Below are positions 1-8,276 of a DNA stretch of 64,000 nucleotides, in pieces. The DNA is from Vogesella fluminis (GTDB lineage Bacteria; Pseudomonadota; Gammaproteobacteria; Burkholderiales; Chromobacteriaceae), in the NCBI RefSeq assembly GCF_014652335.1, contig NZ_BMYP01000006.1:51016-115015 (forward strand). Reading direction: 5' to 3'. The notes under the pieces are model-generated. The model saw only the letters and a program-made list of their open reading frames with translations. It ran no database searches and had not been told where the DNA came from. Both the position numbers and the translations under genes were made by a program. Positions within the stretch are counted from its first letter, which is position 1. Each line of letters begins with the position of its first letter.

Positions 1-1040
1 GTAGGTGGCCGTCGGGTCCAGGTCCTTGAACAGGTCGGGGTAGAGCGTCTTGGCCAGGTACTGCAGCAGCGCCGCATCCATGATGCTGCGGGTGGCACCG
101 TGGTACACGGCATGGACGCGGCCGTTTTTCACGGCCGGCAGTCCGGCCCAGCCCGCGCGCTGGGTGAAGCCTTTCAGGCGCTGCTGCACGTTGCCGGCCG
201 GGATGGCCTGGCCGATCTGCATCGCGGTCGGGCTGCTCACGTTCTCATAACCGGCAATCAGGATCACCTCCGGCTTGCTGGCCATCAGCTGCTCGGGGTG
301 GATGGCGCCCCACGACTCCACGAACGGCGCCGCGACATTGTTGCCGCCGGCCAGCTGCACCATGGCGCCCCACATGTTCTTGCCGTAGGTGTAGCTGTAC
401 TCCGCCGGGCCCTTGTCGCCCAGCTCGATGTACACGCGCGGTTGCGGCCGTTTGGCTTTGGCAACGCGCTGGGTGATGGTGTCCACCACCTGGCGGTAGT
501 CGGCGGCGATGCGCTGCGCCCGCGCCGTCTCGCCGGTGACCTCGCCCAGCACGCGGGTGCTGGCCAGGTGCCGCTCCAGCGTCTGCGCGTTGTAGTCGAT
601 CACCACCACGGGGATGCCGGCGCTTTCCAGTCGCGCGAGGTCCGCCCCCAGTGCCTTGTACTGCCAGTCCGCCAGAATCGCCACGTCGGGCTTGGTGGCG
701 AGGGCTTTTTCCACCGAGAAGGTCTGGTCCTGCACATTGCCTACATCGGGTACGCGTGCCAGTTGCGGCTTGCTGGCCACGTACATGGCCAGCAAGCCGG
801 GCGTGATTTCACGAACCAGCCGCGGGACATGCCGGCTACGCGGTCGAATGATTTGTCGCCGCCGACCGCAAAGAAATCCTCAATGTAAAAGCCAAGCAGG
901 ATGCGCTTGGCGGGGGCGTCAATCTTTACTTTGCGACCGAGTACGTCTTCGACCACCACGGGTTTGGCCATGGCCAGGGTTGCGGTGGTGCACAAGGCGA
1001 GTGCCATCGACGTACGGCTTAGCGTCTTTAACCAGGACAT
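1..1040 (-). pseudogene. Frameshifted periplasmic iron-type ABC substrate-binding protein, cut by window edge
   Basis: The reading frame starts at 1040 with a signal peptide (ending ALA-type before KPVVVEDVLG) and runs to about 806-812, where it leaves the homologous frame. The rest of the protein continues to position 1 in another frame. Read across the shift, it is a close paralogue of the intact protein at 1390-2490: VLGRKVKIDAPAKRI matches VLGRQVKVDLPAKRV, and LYPDLFKDLDP matches LYPSLFKDMNP. About 20 C-terminal residues lie beyond the window. The shift falls in a short A/T run (gcgtgatttcac), so a one-base deletion or a sequencing error are both possible. The family (Peripla_BP_2, FecB/BtuF type) binds ferric siderophores, haem or cobalamin in the periplasm. 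Its orientation, divergent from an iron-type ABC operon, suggests a duplicated binding protein now decaying. Confidence 0.8.
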
Positions 1041-1070
1041 GCGTATCCTTGATGATTAATAAAAACAAAA

Positions 1071-1089
1071 ATCATTACTAATCATGTTG
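1071..1089. promoter_or_regulatory. Possible Fur box upstream of the minus-strand binding-protein gene
   Basis: The AT-rich stretch atcattactaatcatg, just upstream of the minus-strand start, resembles a Fur box (GATAATGATAATCATTATC) on the minus strand. The match is partial. The call depends mainly on the neighbouring iron-type transport genes. Confidence 0.35.
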
Positions 1090-1312
1090 GCAAAGTCAAG
1101 GCTTGCGCCGCTGCCGATGGCAGGCCGGACAGTCCCGGTCTTGTACTTCCGGGCTGCCAATGCATCGACATGGATAAAGGAGCAGGGCTGGTGTTTGTCC
1201 GGTGGTCAGCTGTTCGGTGCTCCGGATCGTGCCGTGTATTCTGGAAATCGGGGCATGATTTTTTATGGATGGCACTGTGGCGTGGAAGAAAGCAGCTTTT
1301 TTTATGCTTTCT

Positions 1313-1359
1313 GATAATGATGATTGATTACCATTGAATAAACAAGAATAATTCGCATC
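1313..1359 (+). promoter_or_regulatory. Fur-box-like operator region of the iron ABC operon
   Basis: Positions 1313-1331 read gataatgatgattgattac, whose first half matches the Fur consensus GATAATGAT exactly. A second AT-rich, Fur-like block (gaataattcgcatc) follows at 1346-1359. The sites lie 30-75 bases before the substrate-binding protein start, where a repressor would block the promoter. A fur gene is in the same window at 44975. The 1041-1389 gap holds no gene that I can see besides these sites. Confidence 0.5.
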
Positions 1360-1389
1360 TTTAGTTAATCGTACGTACAGGATGAAGCC

Positions 1390-2490
1390 ATGAAATGCCT
1401 TCCCAAGCTCGGCCCTCTATTTTTTGCTCTGGCGCTGGTGCTGCCTGCCGCCGCCCACGCCGCACCGCAAACCGTAAAAGACGTGCTCGGACGCCAGGTG
1501 AAAGTGGATCTGCCGGCCAAGCGCGTGGTGCTGGCGTTCTACTTCGAGGACTACATGGCGATCGGCGGCGAGAAAGCCTTCGACAAGGTGGTGGGCATCT
1601 CGCGTGAAGCCTGGGAAGGCTGGCGCCCGGCGAACTGGTCGCTGTTTACCGCCAAACGTCCGTCACTGAAAACGGTGGCCGATGTGGGCGAGGTGGAGGT
1701 GCAGACCTTCTCGGTCGAAAAAGTGCTGGCACTGAAGCCGGATGTAGTGGTGCTGGCCGACTGGCAGTACAAGGGTCTGGGTCCGGATGTGAAACGCCTG
1801 GAAGACGCCGGTCTGCCGGTGGTTGTGGTGGATTACAACATGGAGCTGCCGGCCAACCATTACGCCAGCACCGTACTGCTGGGCAAGATTGCCGGCGAGG
1901 AAAAACGTGCGCGGCAGATCGCCGACGAATACAAGCACGCGGTCGAGCAGGTGCAAGGCCGCATCGCCAAGGCCAAGTTGCCCAAGCCGCGTTTCTATGT
2001 GGAGTTCGGCAACAAGGGCCCGGCCGAGTACAGCTTCAGCTATGGCAAAGGCATGTGGGGGCCGCTGGGCAGCCTGGCCGGTGGCGACAACATCGCCGCA
2101 CCATTCGTGGAGTGGTACGGGCCGATGAACCCGGAAAAGGTACTGGCTGCGCAGCCGGAAGTAGTGTTCATCGCCGGTACCGAATCCACCAAGAACCCGA
2201 CCTCCATGCTGCTGGGGCAGGGTGTGGATCGCACGGTGGCCAGCCAGCGCCTGCAAGGTTTTACACAGCGTAGCGGCTGGAGCAGCCTGCCTGCCGTCCG
2301 GAACAAGCGTGTGTACGGCGTGTACCAAGGCGCCTCGCGTACCGTGCTGGATTACACCATGGTGCAGTTCATGGCCAAGGCGCTATACCCCAGCCTGTTC
2401 AAGGATATGAATCCGGAGGCCAATTATCTGAACTTCTACAAGCGTTATCTGCCGGTTGCTGCCGGCGGTACTTTTACCGCTGGCATGTAA
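1390..2490 (+). CDS. Iron-type ABC transporter periplasmic substrate-binding protein
   Basis: This 366-residue exported binding protein has a signal peptide of about 25 residues (cleavage near AHA/AP). The Peripla_BP_2 fold follows: an N-terminal lobe with VLGRQVKVDLPAKRV, VEKVLALKPDVVVLADWQ in the hinge region, and a C-terminal lobe ending in a YLNFYKRYLP segment. The family delivers Fe(III)-siderophore, haem or cobalamin to a FecCD-type permease. The next two genes encode exactly such a permease and ATPase, so it is the binding component of one importer. The ligand cannot be read from sequence; the Fur-like sites upstream favour iron. It has a damaged paralogue on the other strand at 1-1040. 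Confidence 0.85.
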   Translation: MKCLPKLGPLFFALALVLPAAAHAAPQTVKDVLGRQVKVDLPAKRVVLAFYFEDYMAIGGEKAFDKVVGISREAWEGWRPANWSLFTAKRPSLKTVADVGEVEVQTFSVEKVLALKPDVVVLADWQYKGLGPDVKRLEDAGLPVVVVDYNMELPANHYASTVLLGKIAGEEKRARQIADEYKHAVEQVQGRIAKAKLPKPRFYVEFGNKGPAEYSFSYGKGMWGPLGSLAGGDNIAAPFVEWYGPMNPEKVLAAQPEVVFIAGTESTKNPTSMLLGQGVDRTVASQRLQGFTQRSGWSSLPAVRNKRVYGVYQGASRTVLDYTMVQFMAKALYPSLFKDMNPEANYLNFYKRYLPVAAGGTFTAGM

Positions 2491-2536
2491 GCCCGGTTTT
2501 CCTGCCGGGCAGGTTGGCCGCAAGCCGCCTGCCCGT
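2491..2536 (+). terminator. Intercistronic hairpins between binding protein and permease
   Basis: Two mutually exclusive stems follow the stop codon: GCCCGG/CCGGGC (2491-2510) and GGGCAGG/CCTGCCC (2508-2535). There is no T tract, so mRNA processing, or attenuation that favours binding-protein expression, is more likely than full termination. The loop of the second stem carries one copy of the GGTTGGCCGC word. Confidence 0.45.
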
Positions 2537-2562
2537 TTGCCATTGTTTCACGGACAGTTTTC

Positions 2563-3615
2563 ATGACCGATACCACTGCGCTGCATACGGCGCTTACCCG
2601 CCAGCGGCAGCGTGAACACCGCCGCTGGCGTTTTTTATTGCTGTTCATTGTCCTGATCATGACCAGCCTGTTGCTGGATGTGGCCACCGGCCCGTCGCTG
2701 CTCTCGCTGCGCGAGGTCGCCGCCACGCTGCTGTCGCCCGGTGAGGCCGACGCGATGACCCGCGCCATTGTCATGGACATGCGCCTGCCGATTGCCCTGA
2801 TGGCGCTGGTGGTCGGCGCGGCCCTGGGTCTTGGCGGCGCGCAGATGCAGACCCTGCTCGACAACCCGCTGGCCAGCCCGTTCACACTGGGCCTGGCCGC
2901 CGCTGCCGGTTTCGGCGCGGCACTGGCGCTGATCAGCGGCGGTTTCGGCCTGCCGCCGCTGATCGCCATCCCCGTTGGCGCCTTCGTATGCTGCATGTTG
3001 GCCGCCGGCCTGCTGTTCGGTCTGGCGCTGATGCAGCACGTGAGCAGCCAGACCATCATCCTGGCCGGGATCGCGCTGTTGTTCCTGTTCCAGTCGCTGC
3101 TGTCGCTGCTGCAGTTCCTGTCCTCGCCCGAACTCAACCAGCAGATCGTGTTCTGGTTGTTCGGCAGCCTGATGCGTAGTACCTGGGATTCACTACTGAT
3201 TACCGCAGTGGTGACCGTGGTCTGTGCGCTGCTGCTGTACCGCGATGCGTGGAAGCTGACCTGCCTGCGGCTGGGCGAAGCCCGTGCCCGCAGCCTGGGC
3301 GTGGACGTTTCCCGGCTGCGGCTGAAGACGCTGGTACTGGTGGCGCTGATGACGGCAACCGCCATCAGCTTCGTCGGCATCATCGGCTTCATCGGGCTGG
3401 TGGCGCCGCATATCGCGCGCATGCTGATCGGCGAGGACCAGCGCTTCCTGATCCCGCTGTCGGCGCTGTGCGGCGCCTGCATGCTGTCGGTGTCGTCGGT
3501 GATGTCCAAATCCATCATCCCCGGGGCGCTGTTCCCCATCGGCATCGTCACCGCCATCATCGGCGTGCCGTTCTTTATCTGGCTGATCCTGGGGAAAGGG
3601 CGCAAACGTGCTTGA
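2563..3615 (+). CDS. FecCD-family iron ABC transporter permease
   Basis: This 350-residue polytopic inner-membrane protein has about ten hydrophobic segments, as in the BtuC/FecD/FhuB class. Family marks are visible: RLPIALMALVVGAALGLGGAQMQ near residues 75-100, NPLASPFTLG just after, and the C-terminal GFIGLVAPHIAR loop that contacts the ATPase. It forms the membrane channel through which the substrate from the 1390-2490 protein passes. Its last 8 bases overlap the start of the ATPase gene, so the two are translationally coupled. Confidence 0.9.
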   Translation: MTDTTALHTALTRQRQREHRRWRFLLLFIVLIMTSLLLDVATGPSLLSLREVAATLLSPGEADAMTRAIVMDMRLPIALMALVVGAALGLGGAQMQTLLDNPLASPFTLGLAAAAGFGAALALISGGFGLPPLIAIPVGAFVCCMLAAGLLFGLALMQHVSSQTIILAGIALLFLFQSLLSLLQFLSSPELNQQIVFWLFGSLMRSTWDSLLITAVVTVVCALLLYRDAWKLTCLRLGEARARSLGVDVSRLRLKTLVLVALMTATAISFVGIIGFIGLVAPHIARMLIGEDQRFLIPLSALCGACMLSVSSVMSKSIIPGALFPIGIVTAIIGVPFFIWLILGKGRKRA

Positions 3616-4387
3616 ACTGGATAACCTGTCGCTCTCCATCGGCAAGCAGTCGCTGGTGCGTGAGCTGAACCTGCAACTGCAACCCGGCCAGCTGCACGTG
3701 ATCATCGGCCCCAACGGCACCGGCAAGACCAGCCTGCTGCGCGCGCTGTTCGGCGAGCTGCCGCTGCAGCAGGGCGAGATCCGCTTCGGCGGCCACACGC
3801 TGTCGCGGCTGCACGGTGCCAGCTGGCGCCGCCAGTTCGGCTACATGCCGCAAAACATCCAGCTGGAGCTGGATCTCAGCGTACTGGAGGTGGTGGTGCT
3901 GGGCCGCCTCGACAGCCTGAGCATGCGCCTGTCCGATGATGACATCCTGGCCGCGCTGTCGGCGCTGCAGGCGCTGGGCATCGCCCATCTGGCTGACCGC
4001 GCCATGCACTCGCTCAGCGGCGGCCAGCGCCAGATGGTGCTGTTTGCACAGGTGCTGCTGCGCGATCCGCAAATCATGATGCTGGATGAGCCGGTCAGCG
4101 CGCTCGACCTGCAACACCAGTTGCAACTGATGGAGCATCTGCACCACCAGACCCGCGCCAAGAATTGGGTCAGTCTGGTGGTGCTGCACGACCTGAACCT
4201 GGCGGCGCAGTTTGCCGACCGGCTGATCGTGCTGGCCGGCGGCACGCTGCAGGCCTTCGGCCCGCCGTCCGAAGTGCTGGATGCGGCGCTGATCCACCGC
4301 CTGTACAGCGTGCCGGTGGACATCCACCAGGACCGCGACGGTAAACCCTATATCCGAACCCTACGACAAGCGAGCCTTACCGCATGA
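3608..4387 (+). CDS. FecE-type ABC transporter ATP-binding protein
   Basis: This 259-residue cytoplasmic ATPase powers the importer. It has Walker A (GPNGTGKTS, about residue 35), a Q-loop (MPQNIQ), the ABC signature LSGGQRQ, Walker B (MMLDEPVSALD) and the H-loop (VLHDLN). It starts with GTG, preceded by a good ribosome site (GGAAAGGG), and overlaps the permease stop. Its own stop overlaps the next ATG (ATGA). Length and motifs are normal for the FecE/FepC class. Confidence 0.92.
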   Translation: MLELDNLSLSIGKQSLVRELNLQLQPGQLHVIIGPNGTGKTSLLRALFGELPLQQGEIRFGGHTLSRLHGASWRRQFGYMPQNIQLELDLSVLEVVVLGRLDSLSMRLSDDDILAALSALQALGIAHLADRAMHSLSGGQRQMVLFAQVLLRDPQIMMLDEPVSALDLQHQLQLMEHLHHQTRAKNWVSLVVLHDLNLAAQFADRLIVLAGGTLQAFGPPSEVLDAALIHRLYSVPVDIHQDRDGKPYIRTLRQASLTA

Positions 4388-4833
4388 CTTACCTCACCCG
4401 TACCCTGCTAACGTTGGCCGCAGGCCTCTGCCTGAGCCTGCCGGCCAGCGCCGCCGAACACGTGATCCGCATGCTCAATATCGGCAGCGACGGCGCCACC
4501 ATGGTATTCGAGCCGGCCTTCGTCCACGCCCAGGCTGGCGACAGCGTACGCTTCGAGCCGACAAACAGCGGCCACTACGTACGCAGCCTGACCACGCCTG
4601 ATGGCGTGACGCCGTGGAACAGCGCCGAAGACCAGCCGTTTACCGTGACCCTGCAGCAGCCCGGCCTGTACTTCTACATCTGCCCGCCACACCTGATGAT
4701 GGGCATGATCGGGCTGATACAGGTGGGCGAGGCCGTCAACAAGCAGGCCGCCAGCGACAGGATGCTGGCGCAGAAGGGCCGCATGTACAGCAACAGCCAG
4801 CGCATCGACGAGCTGTTGGGCAAGGTACGCTAA
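4384..4833 (+). CDS. Secreted type-1 copper protein (cupredoxin, pseudoazurin/amicyanin-like)
   Basis: This 149-residue exported protein has a signal peptide (cleavage after PASA) and a cupredoxin fold. The type-1 copper ligands look complete: His in NSGHYV, then Cys, His and Met in ICPPHLMMGM, the spacing seen in pseudoazurin. It starts in an ATGA overlap with the iron-transporter ATPase and is followed directly by an MFS gene, so all are one transcript. Pseudoazurins shuttle electrons in denitrification; here the context is metal uptake. It may reduce or oxidise iron, or hand over copper, but that is inference. The Lys-rich C-terminal tail after the fold is unassigned. Confidence 0.8.
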   Translation: MTYLTRTLLTLAAGLCLSLPASAAEHVIRMLNIGSDGATMVFEPAFVHAQAGDSVRFEPTNSGHYVRSLTTPDGVTPWNSAEDQPFTVTLQQPGLYFYICPPHLMMGMIGLIQVGEAVNKQAASDRMLAQKGRMYSNSQRIDELLGKVR

Positions 4834-6099
4834 TTGGCGGCACTGAAGGCCAGCCTGCACGGCTGGCGCGAACTGAGCCCGGCCGCCCGCCTGCTGGTGG
4901 CCAACGGGCTGGCATTCAACCTCGGCTTTTACATGATGATGCCCTACCTGGCGCAGCACCTGGGCGGCACGCTGGGGCTGGCCGGCTGGGCCGCCGGGCT
5001 GGTGATGGGCATGCGCGTGTTCAGCCAGCAGGGCTTGTTTCTATTGGGTGGCACGCTGGGCGACCGCATCGGCTACCGTCCGGCCATCGTGTGGGGCTGC
5101 CTGATCCGCAGCCTGGGCTTTGCGCTGCTGGGCTGGGCCGAACACCTGCCGCTGCTGTTGCTGGCCGCCTTTCTTACCGGCTTTGCCGGCGCGCTGTTCA
5201 CCCCCTGCGCCCAGGCCTACCTGGCCGCCGAATGCCGCAGCGCGGGCCAGCGCCAGCAGGCCTTTGCCCTGCACAACCTCGCCAGCGAGGCCGGCATGCT
5301 GCTGGGGCCGCTGCTCGGCATGCTGCTCACCCGCCTGGATTACGCCGTCACCGGCGTGGTGTCCGGCGGCGTGTTCCTGCTGCTGACCTGGCTGCAATGG
5401 CGCATGCTGCCACCGCAGCAGGCACGACATGGACAGGAACGGCAGGAGCCGGCCCGACCGGCGCCGGCCTCCGCGAGCGTCACCGCGCAGTGGCGCACCA
5501 TCGTGCACAACCGGCCGTTCCTGCGCTTTTCGCTGTGCGCCAGCGCCTACTCGCTGCTGTTCCACCAGCTGTATCTGGCGGTGCCGGCCTTCATCCACAG
5601 CCAGCAGCACGCCACCGGCCTGCTGGGCAGCGTGTTTACCGTCACCGCGTTGATCGGCGTCACCCTGCAACTGCCGGCGACGCAACTGGTGCAGCGGCGG
5701 CTGGGCGTCGCACGCGCGATGGGGCTGGGACTGGGGCTGATGGGCTGCAGCTACCTGGCCATCCCGTGGTTGGCCGCATGGCCGGTACCGGCCACCTTGC
5801 TGCTGGCGGGCTGCCTGTCGCTGGGTTCCATCCTGTGCTACCCGCTGTTCTCGGCCCACCTGCCGCACTACGCCACGCCGGGCCGGCTGGGCAGCTACTA
5901 CGGCTTCTACGCGAGCCTGGGCGGCGTGGTGGCGCTGCTGGGTAACGTGCTGATCGGCAGCCTGCTGGGGGCGGCGGGCAGCACACCGCCGGTCGTCATC
6001 TGGTACGCGCTGGCCGCCTGCGGCGCGGTGGCCGGCTGGCAGCTTTACCGCCAGCTGGCGCGCGCGCCGGCGCATCCGGACAGAGAGGGCGGAAGATGA
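4834..6099 (+). CDS. MFS transporter, last gene of the iron ABC operon
   Basis: This protein of about 421 residues has twelve predicted membrane segments and the MFS loop motif GDRIGYRPAIVWG after segment 2. The start is TTG, immediately after the cupredoxin TAA, with AAGG a few bases upstream; translation is probably coupled to the previous gene. The substrate is unknown. MFS proteins at the end of siderophore-uptake operons often export siderophores or move metal chelates, so a role in iron handling is plausible but not shown. No siderophore biosynthesis gene follows. Confidence 0.75.
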   Translation: MAALKASLHGWRELSPAARLLVANGLAFNLGFYMMMPYLAQHLGGTLGLAGWAAGLVMGMRVFSQQGLFLLGGTLGDRIGYRPAIVWGCLIRSLGFALLGWAEHLPLLLLAAFLTGFAGALFTPCAQAYLAAECRSAGQRQQAFALHNLASEAGMLLGPLLGMLLTRLDYAVTGVVSGGVFLLLTWLQWRMLPPQQARHGQERQEPARPAPASASVTAQWRTIVHNRPFLRFSLCASAYSLLFHQLYLAVPAFIHSQQHATGLLGSVFTVTALIGVTLQLPATQLVQRRLGVARAMGLGLGLMGCSYLAIPWLAAWPVPATLLLAGCLSLGSILCYPLFSAHLPHYATPGRLGSYYGFYASLGGVVALLGNVLIGSLLGAAGSTPPVVIWYALAACGAVAGWQLYRQLARAPAHPDREGGR

Positions 6100-6173
6100 A
6101 ACTGGCTTTGGTAAACGGGCTGCTGTTGGGTGTGTGGCGGCAGGGGCGTGGCTGGGTAGGTAGTCATGGATAG
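6096..6173 (+). CDS. Short open frame of 25 residues, possibly a gene remnant
   Basis: An ATG overlaps the MFS stop (ATGA) and has a good ribosome site (GGGCGGAAG) before it. It opens a frame starting MKLALVNGLLLG that ends after 25 codons. It looks like the truncated beginning of a further operon gene, or chance. The remaining sequence to 6412 is AT-rich and holds no other gene that I can see; it presumably contains the promoter of the next module. Confidence 0.25.
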   Translation: MKLALVNGLLLGVWRQGRGWVGSHG

Positions 6174-6412
6174 AAATCATATTGCGGGCATTACACAAAA
6201 TTTGAATCTGCCGCATGAATGGGCTTGGCCATGCCGCCATGCTTACCAAACTCTTGTACCCTGCTGATTTGTGCCACAGCGCCTTGAAAGCCATACGAAA
6301 GTAGTATCTAATATCAATAAAATGCAAAATGTGTTGCCAAATGCAATTTTGTGTCAATTCTTAAGTGAAGTTTGGTTTGATATTTCACTGCTCATATGCA
6401 TGAGGTCTAATA

Positions 6413-8197
6413 ATGCAACTGAAGAGTGTATTCCGCACCTCTGCCCTGTCTCTTGTCATCACCAGTTTGCTGGCTGGTTGTGCCTCACCGCAAGGAGGTA
6501 GAAGCAAAAACGGTATCGCCAATCCTTTTGTCAGTGACGATCCATGCGCCAATACCAGCCGTAATATCGGTATCGCCGTGGGCACGATCGGCGGGGCTCT
6601 CCTTGGTCACTATGCTGGCAACAACAAAAAGAATAGTGCACTAATTGGCAGTGTCTTAGGTGGTGCAGTTGGTGGCCTGATTGGCTATAGCATGGACAAG
6701 AAACGCTGCGAATTGGCTAAGTTGGCGCAAAGGCACCAGCTTGAATTGACAGTCAGCACCATCAATAATAACGGCGAACTGGTCGAAGCGGATAAAAGCA
6801 GCAAAATCGAAGATAGCATCCTCGGTGTTACCATCAGCATTACCGACAAAGAAAACCACGGTGGCCATTTTCAGCCCGGTTCGGACAAGCTGACCAGCCG
6901 AGCCGAACAGTATTTCGTTGAACTGGCCCGTATTTACAATCCTGAGCGGGTAGGCGAAGAGGAAATTGACACCAGCAAACGTGCTGATCTGAAAAAATTG
7001 GCACTGCAAAGAAAACTACTGCTGATCGGCCATACCGATGACACTGGCAGTTCGGCTTTCAATGCCGTGCTGTCTGAGCGCCGTGCACGAGCCGTGGCAC
7101 GCTTTCTGTCACGTTACGGCATCCCGGAATACATGCTGTACTATCAGGGTGCCGGCGAAATTTTTCCAGTAGCAGACAACCGAGTGGATAGTGGCCGCGC
7201 GCAAAACCGTCGTGTTGAACTGGTAGAGTTGGGTGACGAAAACCGTTTCCGCACCTATCTCGAAACCCGCACGCCACGCTACGAGTTTTACCGCAACGAA
7301 AACCCAGAGCGGAATAATAGTAAGCAGCCGGATAATAGCCAGGCCACAGTTAAGCCATCTGATAACAAGAAGGCCGGCAATGAAACGCTGGCAAACACCG
7401 GCAAAATTCTTGGTACAAATGACCAGGCAAAGACAGACGGCAAAGCTGCCGGCAAGAACAAACCGGTAGCAGTGGTGGTTGGCAGAGAGGTCGAGAACAC
7501 GCCTGCTATACCGCCAACCGGAAAAGCAGGGAAAGTGGCAATAGGCAAGGTGACTCAGCCCGTAACCATAGTGACACTACCCGCCAGTAATAGTGAAAAC
7601 GTTAGTCAGACCAGTGGCAAGACCGGATTGGATTTTGGGGGTAACCCGGTGAGTGGCAAAAGTGTCGAGCTGGATTTTGGCCGTATGACAGTTACCAATA
7701 CCGGTGGTTTTATCAGTAAAGCGTGGGCCGATGATGTGCCACTGGCTGGTAACTGTGCGGGTGACCGGCCACGCGTTAGCGGTCAGGTAAAAGTGCTCAT
7801 CACAGGCAAGACCTACGCTACCAGCGACTATATGCCCGGTCTCTACAACACCTCTTGGGTTGAAAAGGTCAATGGTCATCTGGTGGCACTGAACAAGTTG
7901 GCTGTGCTACGCCAGGATGCTCAGATTGCCCGCCTGCCCGAGCTGTTGGTTTACCCAAACTACCAGAATAACGCGAACGCCAAAGCGGCAGTACGGCTGA
8001 CGCCGCGGGTCAATACCTACCGTGGCAGCAAGGGTCTGCTGTACCGCGTGTTTGTCAATCATGGCTCCGGCCTGCAGTGTATTGATCTTGTACTGCCATA
8101 CAGTCCGCCCTTTGCCGCACGCGGCGGCTATGTCTACCAGAAAAAGCCGGATGGTCTGTACCGTGCCTCTTATGTCCCGAAGATCGTTGGCTCCTGA
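6413..8197 (+). CDS. OmpA-family outer-membrane lipoprotein with glycine-zipper segment
   Basis: This 594-residue lipoprotein has lipobox LLAGC at residues 20-24. A glycine-rich zipper follows (GIAVGTIGGALLGH and GSVLGGAVGGLIG, about residues 50-95). An OmpA C-terminal peptidoglycan-binding domain lies at about 150-290, with GHTDDTGS and SERRARAV/GRAQNRRVEL. A low-complexity, Asn/Lys/Gly-rich linker (about 300-430) and a C-terminal domain of about 170 residues that I do not recognise complete it. It should sit in the outer membrane and grip peptidoglycan. Base composition is visibly less GC-rich than the neighbours, and the widespread TTGGCCGCA word is missing, which suggests later acquisition. 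It is the first gene of a three-gene same-strand unit ending at a terminator. Confidence 0.8.
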   Translation: MQLKSVFRTSALSLVITSLLAGCASPQGGRSKNGIANPFVSDDPCANTSRNIGIAVGTIGGALLGHYAGNNKKNSALIGSVLGGAVGGLIGYSMDKKRCELAKLAQRHQLELTVSTINNNGELVEADKSSKIEDSILGVTISITDKENHGGHFQPGSDKLTSRAEQYFVELARIYNPERVGEEEIDTSKRADLKKLALQRKLLLIGHTDDTGSSAFNAVLSERRARAVARFLSRYGIPEYMLYYQGAGEIFPVADNRVDSGRAQNRRVELVELGDENRFRTYLETRTPRYEFYRNENPERNNSKQPDNSQATVKPSDNKKAGNETLANTGKILGTNDQAKTDGKAAGKNKPVAVVVGREVENTPAIPPTGKAGKVAIGKVTQPVTIVTLPASNSENVSQTSGKTGLDFGGNPVSGKSVELDFGRMTVTNTGGFISKAWADDVPLAGNCAGDRPRVSGQVKVLITGKTYATSDYMPGLYNTSWVEKVNGHLVALNKLAVLRQDAQIARLPELLVYPNYQNNANAKAAVRLTPRVNTYRGSKGLLYRVFVNHGSGLQCIDLVLPYSPPFAARGGYVYQKKPDGLYRASYVPKIVGS

Positions 8198-8276
8198 TTA
8201 CAACCTGCATATCGGTTTCCCGCCGCCCGCCCCAGGGCGGCGCACACTTTAAGTCAAAACAAACTAGGGAGTTAAT

